Of a stretch of DNA of 64,000 nucleotides, positions 26,601 through 39,689 are shown piece by piece. Within the stretch, counting starts at the first letter, position 1, and the number at the start of each line of letters is the position of its first letter. Both the position numbers and the translations under genes were made by a program. The stretch is taken from contig CM017568.1 in NCBI GenBank assembly GCA_007844125.1, positions 8,923,573 to 8,987,572 on the forward strand, given 5' to 3'. The notes under the pieces were generated by a model. It was not told the origin of the DNA. It searched no databases and was given only the letters and a program-made list of their open reading frames with translations. Source of the DNA: Sinonovacula constricta. Taxonomy: Eukaryota > Mollusca > Bivalvia > Cardiida > Solecurtidae.

Positions 26601-29600
26601 AGGAACAGGCTGATCTGGACCTACACTATTTGCCTAAGATTTATAATACTTGAATTGCAGGCTTAGAGTTAGTTAGCAGAGTTATCTAGTTTTACATGCA
26701 ATGGAGATAACATTTTGTTGCTTTCCTGTGTGGGAGTTTAGATGGTTTTAACTTTTGACCTGTTACAATTATTCTAAAGCCAAACAATTTGGTATATGGA
26801 AGAAACTACAAGCAAATGTTACAAGACATAGGGCTGGGAACTCAGCTACAAACAGTGCACAAATCCTGACCATATAGCTCTAATCAACAGTATGGTTTTT
26901 TACTGATCTGGATGCGGTAAAGGTGGTTTCTACACTAAGGGCTTAAACAATCATTTAAGATAAAGTCCCAAAATTTGTTTCAATTAATATCAGTTGGTCT
27001 TAACTTAAATATTAGCATTTATTACTGACAAAAAGTATTTTAACAACCAGGTATTTGATGAATTTAATGTGCATGTGGGACACATGTGAAAAAATAACTA
27101 CATGTATTAATATTTCTACCTGGCATGCTTGTGTACACAATACTTTATGGCACAGCAGTTATAATCTTTTTTTCCCCAGAAGTACAATAAACTCATTATT
27201 CACATGCACATTTAGCTGTGATCCATGCAGCTACAGACAATTGTAGATGCAAACAATGCCTCAAATTTTAGGCTCCAATTATAGGGGCACTCTTAGCTGC
27301 AGACACGCTGGAACCACTTAATCTGTCTTGTTTTGTTTGGGCTTTTTGTAATCATGCCAAGCATGTGAAAAGCACATTTGAGCTTGTACTAGCACTTTTG
27401 GTAATGTATGCATGGATATTGTTTAATGAAATACTAAATGGTTGTAAAGGTAAATAATATATAAATACATTAAGTATAAGCAAATGGGATATAAATAAGC
27501 CCCCTGTAGAAAATGTAAAAAAAATATAAAATATGTCTTTAATGATGAATAATAAAACATTTAAATACACCAAACATGTTCTACCCAGTCAGCTTTTAAA
27601 AAACAACAACTTATTATTACCATTAAGAGTGTTTGCTGTAAGTGAGGTGCTAGCAAGTCGCTCTTCTGTTACCTCCAGCAGATTGCAAACCTCATGCTTG
27701 CTGTACACCTCCTCATGGAGTGTCGCAACGACCATCTGCTCCATCTCCTTAAGGCTCTTGTTTAGGTGCTTCTGCAGATCACCGAGGCGCTTGATTTCCC
27801 GCCATTCTAAAGATTGGTTCTTTGCAATGATCTACATCATGAAGTTACAAAACATAATGTATTTCTCATACTACACATCAAGTAGAAGGGCTGTTCAAGA
27901 TGTTTCTAGACAGACGTAATACTTTATTTACACATTTATGCATTTAAAAAATGTTTGATTAAAGTATTGTTTTTCATTTCTACTATCTATGTTTCAGGTG
28001 TTTACCCTAAGTTATAAAGTTATTATAGAATCTTAAAGAACTCATTTCTAATGAGTCTCTTTAAAAGAATTTTCAAATATTTCTGACCTGAGTTGCTAGC
28101 CGACATTCCACAACACGGGTATTGAACTCATTTGATGTGGCCTTATTCTTCTCCAAACAGCAGTTAGAGATGACAAACGTGACACCATCAGGTAAGGTCA
28201 CATCTTGGTCCCTCAGCGGGTTGAAGTCAATCTTTTTGGCCTAAAACAAAATTAATTAAAATAAACTTTTTAGCCAATAAAGAAAACGAAACACATTTAA
28301 GTATACTGTTTTTCAGTCACGTGACAACTTACCCCTGCAGTGACTGAGACATAGCTAGTGTGTCATCTTTGTATAATTATAGAAGAGCCCATTTCATACA
28401 ATCCAAATGCCAAGTAAAGACAATTTTACAACTCAGACTACTTTTTAAATAAAGCAAAAGCAAACCAAGAGGAATGACCCTTACAGGTTGACAACTGGTG
28501 GCAGACTGACCAGCTTACTTGGACCTATTTACCCTCGCCGTAAATTGTGAATTATTTTGGCGAGCATTATTTTCAAGTTAGTTAAAAATAAATATCACAG
28601 AAGATTACTAACGGCGTGAGGGTTGCTCTTAGCTTGGTTGTTTAAATATAAAAGTAAATAAACTTAAAATTTCATGATGATCATTTAAAAATGTCCAGCG
28701 TGGTTCAGAATAGAGTAATGTGGTATAAACAGGTGTGAAAATCAATTTAACAGACTACACTAAATTAAAATCGAATTTATTATAGTAAATAAAATATAGT
28801 AAAGTGTCACTCTGAAACATAAGTTTTTTAAAATTGATTCATGAATAAGTTTAGAAGTGCATATTCTTGTTAACAACAACCCAAGAAGAGTGTACCCACT
28901 GTGCCACTCTGAGCCATGAAAGAGATTGCCTGGTCCATACCGCCTCCAGCAGTGCCGATATATTTCTCACAGGAAGCACATGTGTCAGCCATTTCTTTCT
29001 GCAAAAATAATGAATCATTACCCTTATAACACATGACTGAAAAAGTTCTCTTATAAAATGAACTCATGTATATACAAATACAAAAGGTCTTAACATACAC
29101 TATTATACATGGTAATACAAAAAAAACTTTATGTATGAAAGCCTACAGTCAAGGGACATAACTAATACATTCTTTTAAAATGAAAACTGGGAACCAAACA
29201 GGAGTTGTCTTACCTTACTCCTTGAATGCCCATTGGCATGCATGGTCGCCAGGGCAGCACAGCATACAAGAGCACTAGAGCTTGAGAGTCCAGCACTGTG
29301 TGGCACAGTGCCATCAACCATCACCTGCATACCAATTGGCGGGGCCAAGGACAGCAACTCTTTCATGCCCTGGATGCCACACATCATGTATGTGTACCAT
29401 TCTGGTCGCTCACTGGAGATCTCAAATGTGCTCAGATCACATGAGAAGTCACTGCAGGAAATTGAGTGTATGAGTACTACATATCTCCTTCAGGTCAGAT
29501 TTTTTTTATTGTTCTTATTTTATAACAGGACTTTAATTGTTCAGGTAAAAATGCAAAACAATATATGCTACAATAAATTATGTTTAACTCTACATAAATG

Positions 29601-32409
29601 TTTTGTTAATACTAGATTTTGAAGATTGCTTTAAATATTCACAAGGACTGTATCAGGAAAATTTAAGTTAGGGGTAAAACCTAGCTAGCAGTTTATAATT
29701 CTAACCAATTAACATTAAGCAAAAAGTAAAGCTTAGCAAACACATATAATACATAAAAGCATGTTCTGAAGGTGATTAAAAAATGCCAAGTTAGTTTGCT
29801 TGAACACAACAGTGCACTTGCCTTTTCTCATTTCTGGAGAGCATAATGTTAGCTGTTAGTAACCTTAAGAAAAACCTTAACTGACACAGAAAATTCTAAG
29901 TAAAAAAACGGGCATTACTATCCCATTATTCATATATTTGCTCTAGTCTAAATTCCTTCTTGAAAGACCTTCACTGCACTAATCCACATATTTCATGCCC
30001 CTCAGGCTGTCATATACTTAGCTGCCCAAGCGTACATGCCAGCCACTTCGGGTCCCTTGCTGCTTACCAGGCCCCTGAGGATATCAAGCTCAAGTCAGCA
30101 TCCATACAGTATATATAATATGTATCCATATTGGTGGGTGTGGATGGTTCAATGTCACAATTGCCTGTGGTCTTTCTCATACAGCTTCAATCTGTATCAA
30201 GTCTTGATTACCCTTAATTGACTACTATCTGGATATGGGATTAATTATGCAATGTCTAAGAGTAATTCAGCTGATTGCTTTACTTATTGCTTACATCTCT
30301 GGAACTTGTCTGTCATTGCAGCTCAGAATGTTCTAATGTTCTAAGTAAGGTAGGGATATATCTCGTATTTTTCTCTTTTTATGACACTGTTACTTTAATG
30401 CCTGCTTTAGGAGCTTACCCAAATTTGGCATCAGTATTTGCGAGGTTAAGTTGCCCATTATCCTGACACCTGACTGCCATCACAATATCCTGTTCTATGG
30501 CCATTGGCAGAACACCATAGCCACAGTAATCTATGTGCTCCCCTGAAAGTAAATCCATTTACTCTTAACTTGCAACATTTACATGTGTTTCAAGGTGGTA
30601 TCCAAAAGTTTTTCAAATATAGGTAAGTAACAATATTTTTTCTATAGTTTTGGGGAATTTTGACATAAACCCATGCTTTAGTCTAAGTAAATATGATTTT
30701 AAACACTACCTATAGAATAAGCTTCTAATATTGTGCCACAAAGCACTCAAATGTTAACTCTTTCCAAAAATTTATAAATAAGCTTGATAGTGGTCTCTGC
30801 TTAAAAACAGATATTGATGTCAGAGCAGACTGCACGGATGACGATATAACTCCTTCTCCAATGTGAGTTGTCGCTAGATTTTCTTAGAAAAATAGCTATC
30901 TCTGCAGCGTGGCTCAGATAGGCAATACCTGTTTGCAATAAGGAGTGTAGATTTATGCTTCGCTGTTCACAAAGATCTAGGGCATCAATGAACAGCATTT
31001 TGGAGGACCTTTTCAGGTAACAATGACTGATTTGGTTATTTGAGCAAAGAATCTCTGCTCCAAACTGTCAGATACCATCTTTAAAACAAAAAAACTCTTA
31101 ATTATTTGCTTACAACTACATACAAAGATAATAAGACATACTGATGAAGACTTAGCAGCGATTAGTCCAGTACTTGATCAGAAATTTCCCAGAAAGGAGC
31201 TTGCTGATCTGGATCTACACTATTGTATTATTATTATCTACACTACACTTATAAATAAAAGCTTAGCTAAGTTTTTAACCTAAACTAGTATTTTTAAGGA
31301 CAACAATCATGTATAGATTCAAACAAGTAATAATTAGTGAACAGAGTTTGCTTGATCTATAAAGTACAAAAAATGAATACTCTATTAGATTTCCACCTGA
31401 GGCCAGATGGCTTTAACAAGAGAAAGGACTTACATCAGGTGAACTAAACTTATCTGTTATAACTGCACTACCTATAAGATTGACTCTGCCTGGGGCCCGG
31501 GCCAGAAAGGAAGGTTGGCAGCCATATTTCTCTTCAAACTTCTTTTGTACACTGGCATACCTGAAACAATTCCTTTATTGGTTACAATGTTATGGAAGCA
31601 GAGGTTCTACAATTAGGGAATTCCTCGTGCTTTACCATTTGTTTCTCATCAAACCCCAGTAGTGTTGATCATCATAAGAATTGTTTAAACATAATAGTTT
31701 TAACTCTTAAGCAGTCTAACGTTCATGTTTTGTGAATATGTTGACAGGGAAAATTATATTCTCTCCTTAAAATAAATAACCTGGATTGCTAAAGTACAAT
31801 ATAAAAATAAAATTAATTTAAAAAAAATGTGGGTGTAGTTAAATAATGTTTCTTATAGGTGTTTATTGAGACAGTTTATGGGGAGAAGCCTATGGTATGT
31901 TTAACTGGAAAGGATTAATTACTGCAGCTCCATTTGAAATTAAAACTTATGTCAGACAGAAGGGAATTATGAAATAAGCTCCTGTATGAGTTGCAGAAGT
32001 TTAACAGTCATTAACTTTGTAATGTTTATGTTTTTCAATACATCACAGCGACTAATATAGTCATTATGGCTGACGACAGTATAGTGTTTTTTTATTGGAG
32101 AACGGCCCTAGACAGGCTTTTTAAAAAAATATACCATAGGTCTGCTGGTAGACATTCCAAAGACTGACTTTGAACGATTTTCTTTTACACCTTTTCATCT
32201 TAAGGCATATGGCAAGCACATGACTGACATTCGAGTAGAGTCTACATTAAAATTGGCACCATGTTAATTGCCACTACACAATGTTATGTGAAATGCAGAA
32301 AAAATGATTTCTTAAGTTCACTTATAGTTTAAAAATGGTTCGTGTATTTATACCTGTCCTTAAACGAAGTTGGTACTTCAGTCAGAGTAGGTGGATGTTC
32401 ATCCGCCAT
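23671..32409 (-). CDS. GALK2: N-acetylgalactosamine kinase (GALK2), complete, nine coding exons
   Basis: Exons on the minus strand: 32409-32354, 31560-31472, 30542-30419, 29451-29214, 28998-28900, 28240-28088, 27831-27621, 26135-25934 and 23875-23671. Spliced, they give 1,377 bp and 458 residues, the human GALK2 length, with every phase consistent. This GHMP kinase phosphorylates GalNAc at C1 in the cytosol for salvage. Visible motifs are the galactokinase signature [18 protein letters not shown] (residues 40-57, split over exons 2/3), the ATP loop GLSSSSALV (144-152), GGGMDQ with the predicted catalytic base Asp191, and [12 protein letters not shown] (397-408). The CGY after GEHIDY and the closing RPGSG region favour GALK2 over GALK1. 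All donors are GT (exon 5 uses gtgggt). The start ATGGCGGATG follows an E-box. Intron 8 carries two minisatellites. Confidence is very high because each exon aligns with the family. Confidence 0.97.
23898..24017. repeat. 20-bp minisatellite beside the GALK2 exon 9 acceptor
   Basis: Six near-perfect copies of aactatcatgggagccaaga start only about 22 bases from the exon 9 acceptor (23876), so they occupy the branch-point zone of intron 8. One copy has a single a-to-t change. Confidence 0.96.
24220..25110. repeat. 36-bp minisatellite in GALK2 intron 8, about 25 copies
   Basis: The unit on the plus strand is actcatgtacagtagcctat followed by tacctacaaatattt. Left copies favour tattacctac and right copies ctctcacctac. 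On the gene (minus) strand each unit reads atatttgtag followed by gtgaga or gtaata, a 5' splice-site consensus that matches the GALK2 exon 8 end. From 25110 to about 25770 the sequence contains ever more degenerate copies (for example ttgcctacaaatgtttcac, cactcacatacaaaggatcc), bridging the clean array and exon 8. All the long open frames here are repeat artefacts. Confidence 0.95.
25434..25495. repeat. Dispersed repeat copy A (shared with 49991-50050)
   Basis: The sequence ctcccacttttagagggaga and what follows (ctcctatttttaaggttcaa, aattatttgaaa) is nearly the same as at 49991-50050. The two copies lie in introns of different genes, so this is a short dispersed element. Its core can fold back on itself (cuccc...gggag). 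Confidence 0.7.
26136..27620 (-). other. GALK2 intron 7
   Basis: AT-rich intron sequence with no recognised coding. A short motif gctgatctggacctacacta at 26609 recurs with one change at 31203 in GALK2 intron 2, so both may be fragments of one dispersed repeat. Confidence 0.5.
29452..31471 (-). other. GALK2 introns 2 and 3 region
   Basis: Apart from exon 3 (30542-30419) this interval is intronic. Small open frames on both strands are shadows or chance. I see no nested gene. Confidence 0.5.
31561..32353 (-). other. GALK2 intron 1
   Basis: A 793-bp intron with a gtataa donor and a tttcag acceptor. No repeat array or coding sequence is recognised. Confidence 0.6.
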
Positions 32410-32470
32410 TTTGTTATCATGTGACACGTGAAATACGTGAAAACTAATTCTCATCCCTTACAGGACCGTG
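32410..32470 (-). promoter_or_regulatory. GALK2 core promoter with E-box and satellite-like motif
   Basis: A palindromic CACGTG E-box (32425-32430) lies 16 bases upstream of the GALK2 ATG. The start itself sits in aaaatggcgg, a YY1-type element. About 40 bases upstream, 32450-32463 reads on the minus strand as a near copy of the satellite motif cctataagggatgaga. Transcription probably starts within a few tens of bases of the ATG. The factors named are inferred from motif shape only. Confidence 0.5.
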
Positions 32471-32919
32471 GGGGTGTTATAGGGTCATAAATATTCATGA
32501 GGAAAGGGTGATTGACAGCTAATTTCGGACTTAACATGTTCGAACTAAAATATTATTTTTTATTTACGTTTTGAACACATTATTATGTTCTGGTATTAAA
32601 TATTACAACCACTATATGTTTTTTTTTGTAATGTGAGGGGCATATATCAGCAAAAAAATTTAAACAAAGATAAAAAAAATCGCGGCATTGTATAACCTGA
32701 ATAGAGCTGTGCACAAGTCGTTTTTTTTTCATGTTGATTCTACGTGCAATTTTACTATGCTAAATGGTTAAATGTTTCAGTTAATTGTGTTCTTGTCTTA
32801 AAGGTTCATATTAGGTTAAATCTGAACGTGTATATATATACAAATAGCTAATCCAAAGTTGAATCGGTTCAAGTGACATACAACTTAAAAAGAAATTGCC
32901 TTAAATCTCATCTATTACA

Positions 32920-35900
32920 GGCCCATAAGCCTGATATAGGTACATCTTATCTACTACAGGTACATAAGCCTCATCTAGCTATTCTCATCCATTACAGGTC
33001 CATAAGCCTGATATAGATAAATCTCATCAACTATAGGTACATACTACTTTGTTTAACGAAATCTCATCTAGTACAGGTACATTCAGCCTGATCTGGGTAA
33101 ATCTCATCCAGTACAGGTCCATAGGCCTTATATAGGTAAATCTCATCCATTACAGGTACATTCAGCCTTAAATATTTAAATCTCATCGAGTACAGGTACA
33201 TACAGCCTTATTTAGCTAAATCTCATCCATTATTGGTACATAAGCCTTATATACCTAAATCTTATCGATTACCGGTACATTCAGTCTTAAATTTTTAAAT
33301 CTCAGCGAGTACAGGTACATACAGCCTTATTTAGCTAAATCTCATCCCTTATAGGCACATACGCCTTATATACCTAAATCTCATCGATTACAGGTACATT
33401 CAGCCTTATTTAGCTAAATCTAATCCCTTATAGGCACATAAGCCTTATATACCGAAATCTCATCCATTACAAATACATTCAGCCTTAAATTTTTAAATCT
33501 CAGCGAGTACAGGTAAATACAGCCTTATTTAGCTAAATCTCATCCCTTATAGGCACATAAGCCTTATATACCTAAATCTCATCGATTACAGGTACATTCA
33601 GCCTTATTTAGCTAAATCTCATCCCTTATAGGCACATAAGCCTTATATACCGAAATCTCATCCATTACAAATACATTCAGCCTTAAATTTTTAAATCTCA
33701 TCGAGTACAGGTACATACAGCCTTATTTAGCTAAATCTCATCCCTTATAGGCACATAAGCCCTATATACCTAAATCTCATCGAGTACAGGTACATACAGC
33801 CTTGTTTAGCTAAATCTCATCCCTTATAGGAACATAAGCCTTATATACCTAAATCTCATCGAGTACAGGTACATACAACCTTATTTAGCTAAATCTCATC
33901 CCTTATAGGCACATAAGCCTTATATACCGAAATCTCATCGATTACAGGTACATTCAGCCTTAAATTTTTAAATCTCAGCGAGTACAGGTACATACAGCCT
34001 TATTTAGCTAAATCTCATCCCTTATAGGCACATACGCCTTATATACCTAAATCTCATCGATTACAGGTACATTCAGCCTTATTTAGCTAAATCTCATCCC
34101 TTATAGGCACATAAGCCTTATATACCGAAATCTCATCCATTACAGGTACATTCAGCCTTAAATTTTTAAATCTCAGCGAGTACAGGTAAATACAGCCTTA
34201 TTTAGTTAAATCTCATCCCTTATAGGCACATAAGCCTTATATACCTAAATCTCAACGATTACAGGTACATTCAGCCTTATTTAGCTAAATCTCATCCCTT
34301 ATAGGCACATAAGCCTTATATACAGAAATCTCATCCATTACAGGTACATTCAGCCTTAAATTTTTAAATCTCAGCGAGTACAGGTACATACAGCCTTATT
34401 TAGCTAAATCTCATCCCTTATAGGCACATAAGCCTTATATACCTAAATCTCATCGATTACAGGTACATTCAGCCTTATTTAGCTAAATCTCATCCCTTAT
34501 AGGCACATAAGCCTTATATACCGAAATCTCATCCATTACAGGTACATTCAGCCTTAAATTTTTAAATCTCATCGAGTACAGGTACATACAGCCTTATTTA
34601 GCTAAATCTCATCCCTTATAGGCACATAAGCCCTATATACCTAAATCTCATCGAGTACAGGTACATACAGCCTTGTTTAGCTAAATCTCATCCCTTATAG
34701 GAACATAAGCCTTATATACCTAAATCTCATCGAGTACAGGTACATACAACCTTATTTAGCTAAATCTCATCCCTTATAGGCACATAAGCCTTATATACCG
34801 AAATCTCATCGATTACAGGTACATTCAGCCTTAAATTTTTAAATCTCAGCGAGTACAGGTACATACAGCCTTATTTAGCTAAATCTCATCCCTTATAGGC
34901 ACATACGCCTTATATACCTAAATCTCATCGATTACAGGTACATTCAGCCTTATTTAGCTAAATCTCATCCCTTATAGGCACATAAGCCTTATATACCGAA
35001 ATCTCATCCATTACAGGTACATTCAGCCTTAAATTTTTAAATCTCAGCGAGTACAGGTAAATACAGCCTTATTTAGTTAAATCTCATCCCTTATAGGCAC
35101 ATAAGCCTTATATACCTAAATCTCATCGATTACAGGTACATTCAGCCTTATTTAGCTAAATCTCATCCCTTATAGGCACATAAGCCTTATATACCGAAAT
35201 CTCATCCATTACAGGTACATTCAGCCTTAAATTTTTAAATCTCAGCGAGTACAGGTACATACAGCCTTATTTAGCTAAATCTCATCCCTTATAGGCACAT
35301 AAGCCTTATATACCTAAATCTCATCGAGTACAGGTACATACAGCCTTATTTAGCTAAATCTCATCCCTTATAGGCACATAAGCCTTATATACCGAAATCT
35401 CATCCATTACAGGTACATTCAGCCTTAAATTTTTAAATCTCATCGAGTACAGGTACATACAGCCTTATTTAGCTAAATCTCATCCATTATAGGCACATAA
35501 GCCTTATATACCTAAATCTCATCGATTACAGGTACATTCAGCCTTAAATATTTAAATCTCACCGAGTACAGGTACATACAGCCTTATTTAGCTAAATCTC
35601 ATCCATTATTGGTACATAAGCCTTATATACCTAAATCTTATCGATTACCGGTACATTCAGTCTTAAATTTTTAAATCTCAGCGAGTACAGGTACATACAG
35701 CCTTATTTAGCTAAATCTCATCCCTTATAGGCACATACGCCTTATATACCTAAATCTCATCGATTACAGGTACATTCAGCCTTATTTAGCTAAATCTCAT
35801 CCCTTATAGGCACATAAGCCTTATATACCGAAATCTCATCCATTACAGGTACATTCAGCCTTAAATTTTTAAATCTCAGCGAGTACAGGTAAATACAGCC

Positions 35901-36690
35901 TTATTTAGCTAAATCTCATCCGTTATAGGCACATAAGCCTTATATACCTAAATCTCATCAATTACAGGTACATTCAGCCTTATTTAGCTAAATCTCATCC
36001 CTTATAGGCACATAAGCCTTATATACCTAAATCTCATCCATTACAGGTACATTCAGCCTTAAATTTTTAAATCTCATCGAGTACAGGTACATACAGCCTT
36101 ATTTAGCTAAATCTCATCCCTTATAGGCACATAAGCCCTATATACCTAAATCTCATCGAGTACAGGTACATACAGCCTTGTTTAGCTAAATCTCATCCCT
36201 TATAGGCACATAAGCCTTATATACCTAAATCTCATCGAGTACAGGTACATACAGCCTTATTTAGCTAAATCTCATCCCTTATAGGCACATAAGCCTTATA
36301 TACCGAAATCTCATCCATTACAGGTACATTCAGCCTTAAATTTTTAAATCTCAGCGAGTACAGGTAAATACAGCCTTATTTAGCTAAATCTCATCCGTTA
36401 TAGGCACATAAGCCTTATATACCTAAATCTCATCAATTACAGGTACATTCAGCCTTATTTAGCTAAATCTCATCCCTTATAGGCACATAAGCCTTATATA
36501 CCTAAATCTCATCCATTACAGGTACATTCAGCCTTAAATTTTTAAATCTCATCGAGTACAGGTACATACAGCCTTATTTAGCTAAATCTCATCCCTTATA
36601 GGCACATAAGCCCTATATACCTAAATCTCATCGAGTACAGGTACATACAGCCTTGTTTAGCTAAATCTCATCCATTACAGGCACATTAAC
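32920..36690. repeat. 39/40-bp satellite, array 1 (head-to-head with array 2)
   Basis: About 95 monomers of 39-40 bp share taaatctcat followed by one of three middles: cgattacaggtacattcagc, cgagtacaggtacatacagc or cccttataggcacataagcc. Monomer types follow each other in a regular order. A longer higher-order period of about 871 bp is visible: the variant with taggaacataagcc and catacaacc at ~33831 recurs at ~34702. The left edge decays gradually, and the right edge at 36690 is abrupt. The array begins about 500 bp upstream of GALK2. Confidence 0.97.
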
Positions 36691-39358
36691 AGTGTGCTGG
36701 CGTCACAGACCTGCCATCGGCCGATATTTAGTGGAAACTCGCATTTACAACGTCGGTCGGCGGAATTTAGTGGTTTGTGACGCAGGCATTACTGAACAAT
36801 ATTTGAACAATATTTGATTTTTTTTTAATATTTCTTCATAAAACTTCCAAATTGTATTGCTTATGGTAACACAGGTTAAATGCTGCAACATAATACTAGC
36901 AAGGTCACAGATTTGCCCCTTATATTCTTACAAAGTATCCAAGAACGATACTCTAGACTAAATATTGGTAAATTTTGAGACAAGGTGTATGTGGGGGTAT
37001 TCGTCAGTTATAAATTTAGATTTTTTAATAATTGTCTATTCACCTTATTACTTACGTAAAATCTATTTACTCCAAATTCTTTTTAGTCAAAATATTTTGC
37101 CAAGTCCCAGCAACATTGAAATAAGGAAGTTTTACTGTGTATTAACTAGCAGACATTAATCCCATTTCAAATTTCAGCGGAACCTACCAAAAAAATTAGT
37201 CTTCGTAAACACAGAAATCAGAAAAAAGGTAAAACATTCTCTAGTAATTCCTGAATAACTTTTTGGTATCAGTAATGAGTAATTTCACTGTTGATAATTT
37301 TGACAAGTATTGCACAATTCCTGTATAATGTATCTTTGTAGGGAATAGTCCTTGTCAATGTTAACTGGCTCTCAGCTTCTAATAGGGAAACATCCTATTT
37401 AATAAATATTTTTATGCATACGTTTTAGTAAAAAATTGAATGTTCTATTTGATTGTTGATTAAGAACCTGACAGTCCATCGCCGATATAACCCAGATGGT
37501 ACAGCCTAGATTGCCGGACATTACAGCCCAGCTTATGCAAACTATAGGGCCCACATTTTAAGACAATACGGCCCAACTTGAAGTCAATATGGCCCAGCTT
37601 AGTCATCATATGTCCAAGATATGCCAATATTTTATTTGGGACCCACAAACACATCCAAAAGGGAACATATAAACTGCCACTCTCTCAAAGCAAGAAACAA
37701 AATATTGGTATTTCTGGGCCATATGATCTCAAATCTTGGCCATATCATCTGTATTTAGTCATGGATTCTTGGCAACTCAGAAAGCATTGTTATGTCCTTG
37801 AACAATTTTATGCCATTCATTGTTTGCTGTAACTTTTTTTCAGTAAACCATCTTTACAAAAGTAAGGGTCATTTGTAAGATTGAAGAGTGCAATACAATG
37901 CTGATAAAATTAAATCATAGTAAAAATGAAAGGTTACTTATCTCTGTCGCCCTTATCTGATGCTGATACTTTTCATAATCATATTTTACGGTCGTCAAGT
38001 TGTCAACACCCAAACTCACCATACACGGCGATGTTGCAGTTTGTCGCTTGACTGATACAATTTGTTATTGGAGTTTTAAATGCGCTAATACAATATCAGG
38101 TGCTTTCGGAAAACCCAATATGTCACATCCATAACACAGAATAGGTTATATCATATAATCAAATAAATTTATTTAATTTTCTGCTTTTAAGGAAACATTG
38201 TCAAACAGTGTACTTATTAAGTTTTATGCTTTCATTGTACTTTCCACCAAGCATTTCTGAGGATCAGAAAAAGAACAATTTATTTTCAATCTAACACCAA
38301 GAAAACTGTATTCATAAACAGTTTTAATGAAACATTATTGTACGGTATATAGCCTTTTAACCATTTGCAGTCTATCACTTACTCTGGAAAATAAAACAGT
38401 GTCATTGGTAAATAATAACATGAATACATGTATTTAACTATTGTCCATTTTCATGATATCTGACAAGTTAAATAAATCGTCTTCATGTGTATATGAGTAC
38501 ATACTTCTATCAAACAAACAACAACAATAAAGAATGAGAAAGTGTCTTCCCTTGCTTTTCACCAGAAGAACTATCCAAAAAATCAGTTTATATTTAGTTT
38601 GATCGAAAACACTAACTTTTGTTTTACATAGACTGTACCAATCAGGGCCGTTTTGTCCATATATCAAATTGTTTGTATCATCATCTTAGGAAATAAAATT
38701 TTGAAATATACAAAATGAAAAGTAACTATTTCCAAATAAGCAGTCTAGGCACATAAATGTAATAACATAAAATTTATTGACTCAAAATTATTTAAGTCTT
38801 TTTATTATAAGTCAAAAGTATTTTGCCAAGTCCCAGCCAACATTGAAAAATTGATTTTTTACTCTGTATTGACTTAGCAGACATTTATCATATTTCAGAT
38901 CTTAGTGGAACCTGCCAAAAGAATCAGTCTGCGTAAAGACAGGAAAAAGGTAAAACATTTTTCTAAAACAAGTTATAACTGAAAAACATTTTTGTATCAA
39001 AAAAATATAAGTTTTGCTATGTTAACTATTTATTTTCACATGAATTGCACAATTTCTAGAGTGTCTTTTTATAGGGAATGGTGCTTATCAATGTTTACTG
39101 TCTCTGAGGGTCTGATAGAGGAACATCCTATTAAACATGTTATTAGTATTGTTTACGTAAGAAGCAAGTTGTTACTGTCAATAAGTCAATATTGGGGTCA
39201 TGGTTTAAGTAATGTTGAAAACTATAAGCGGAAAACAGATGCAGTATACAAAATTTAATAAAAGTGCAAATTGATGTGCTTAATTAAGGTTTTTCATCGG
39301 TTCAACTTGTGATTATTTTTGTCTATGGATAAAGTTCAATTTGTAAACTAAAAATTTC
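36691..39358. other. Spacer with a ~350-bp diverged duplication
   Basis: The segment 37080-37430 is repeated in diverged form at 38810-39160. Shared anchors are ttttgccaagtcccagc, gaacct...ccaaaa, aggtaaaacatt, attgcacaattnct and gaaacatcctatt. Both copies contain a 51-nt block between an acceptor-like tttcag and a donor-like gtaaaac (37178-37228 and 38899-38949). A degenerate ~23-bp repeat with tggcccagctt-like units lies at about 37480-37640. No gene can be assigned. Confidence 0.6.
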
Positions 39359-39370
39359 TGTAGAAGAATT

Positions 39371-39644
39371 TGTTTGTTTGTTTGTTTATTAGGTTTATCG
39401 TCCCACCAACAGTATTTCAGTTATCTGGAGACGGTGTCCACTTGAAGCAGATATAGTGCTGCCTTCACTGTGTATAGCATGCCGTGAACACCTGGCATGA
39501 TACCACACCCAGTCACATTATCCTGACACCGGGCCAACCAGTTGTGGAACTACCCTTATATTTGCTTGAGCGTTAGCAAGGGGGAGCTATACCACTACCA
39601 TTTTTAACGACTTTGGTATGTCGCGGCCCGGGATCGAACCCGGT
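39371..39644 (-). mobile_element. tRNA-derived SINE, 5'-truncated, with target-site duplication
   Basis: In minus orientation it has a (CAAA)n tail (39371-39388 on the plus strand as gttt repeats), the family's conserved 3' domain with ctccagataactgaaatact, and a box-B-like gttcgatccc that is still visible. The box A end is missing. It is flanked by the 12-bp duplication tgtagaagaatt at 39359-39370 and 39645-39656. The truncated unit was therefore itself inserted, consistent with incomplete reverse transcription. Confidence 0.9.
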
Positions 39645-39689
39645 TGTAGAAGAATTAACAAATTTGATTAAAACAAAACGAGATAATAC

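Noticed and set aside
29233..29622. 129-codon plus-strand frame
   Set aside because: It is antisense to GALK2 exon 4, whose conserved motifs lie on the minus strand.
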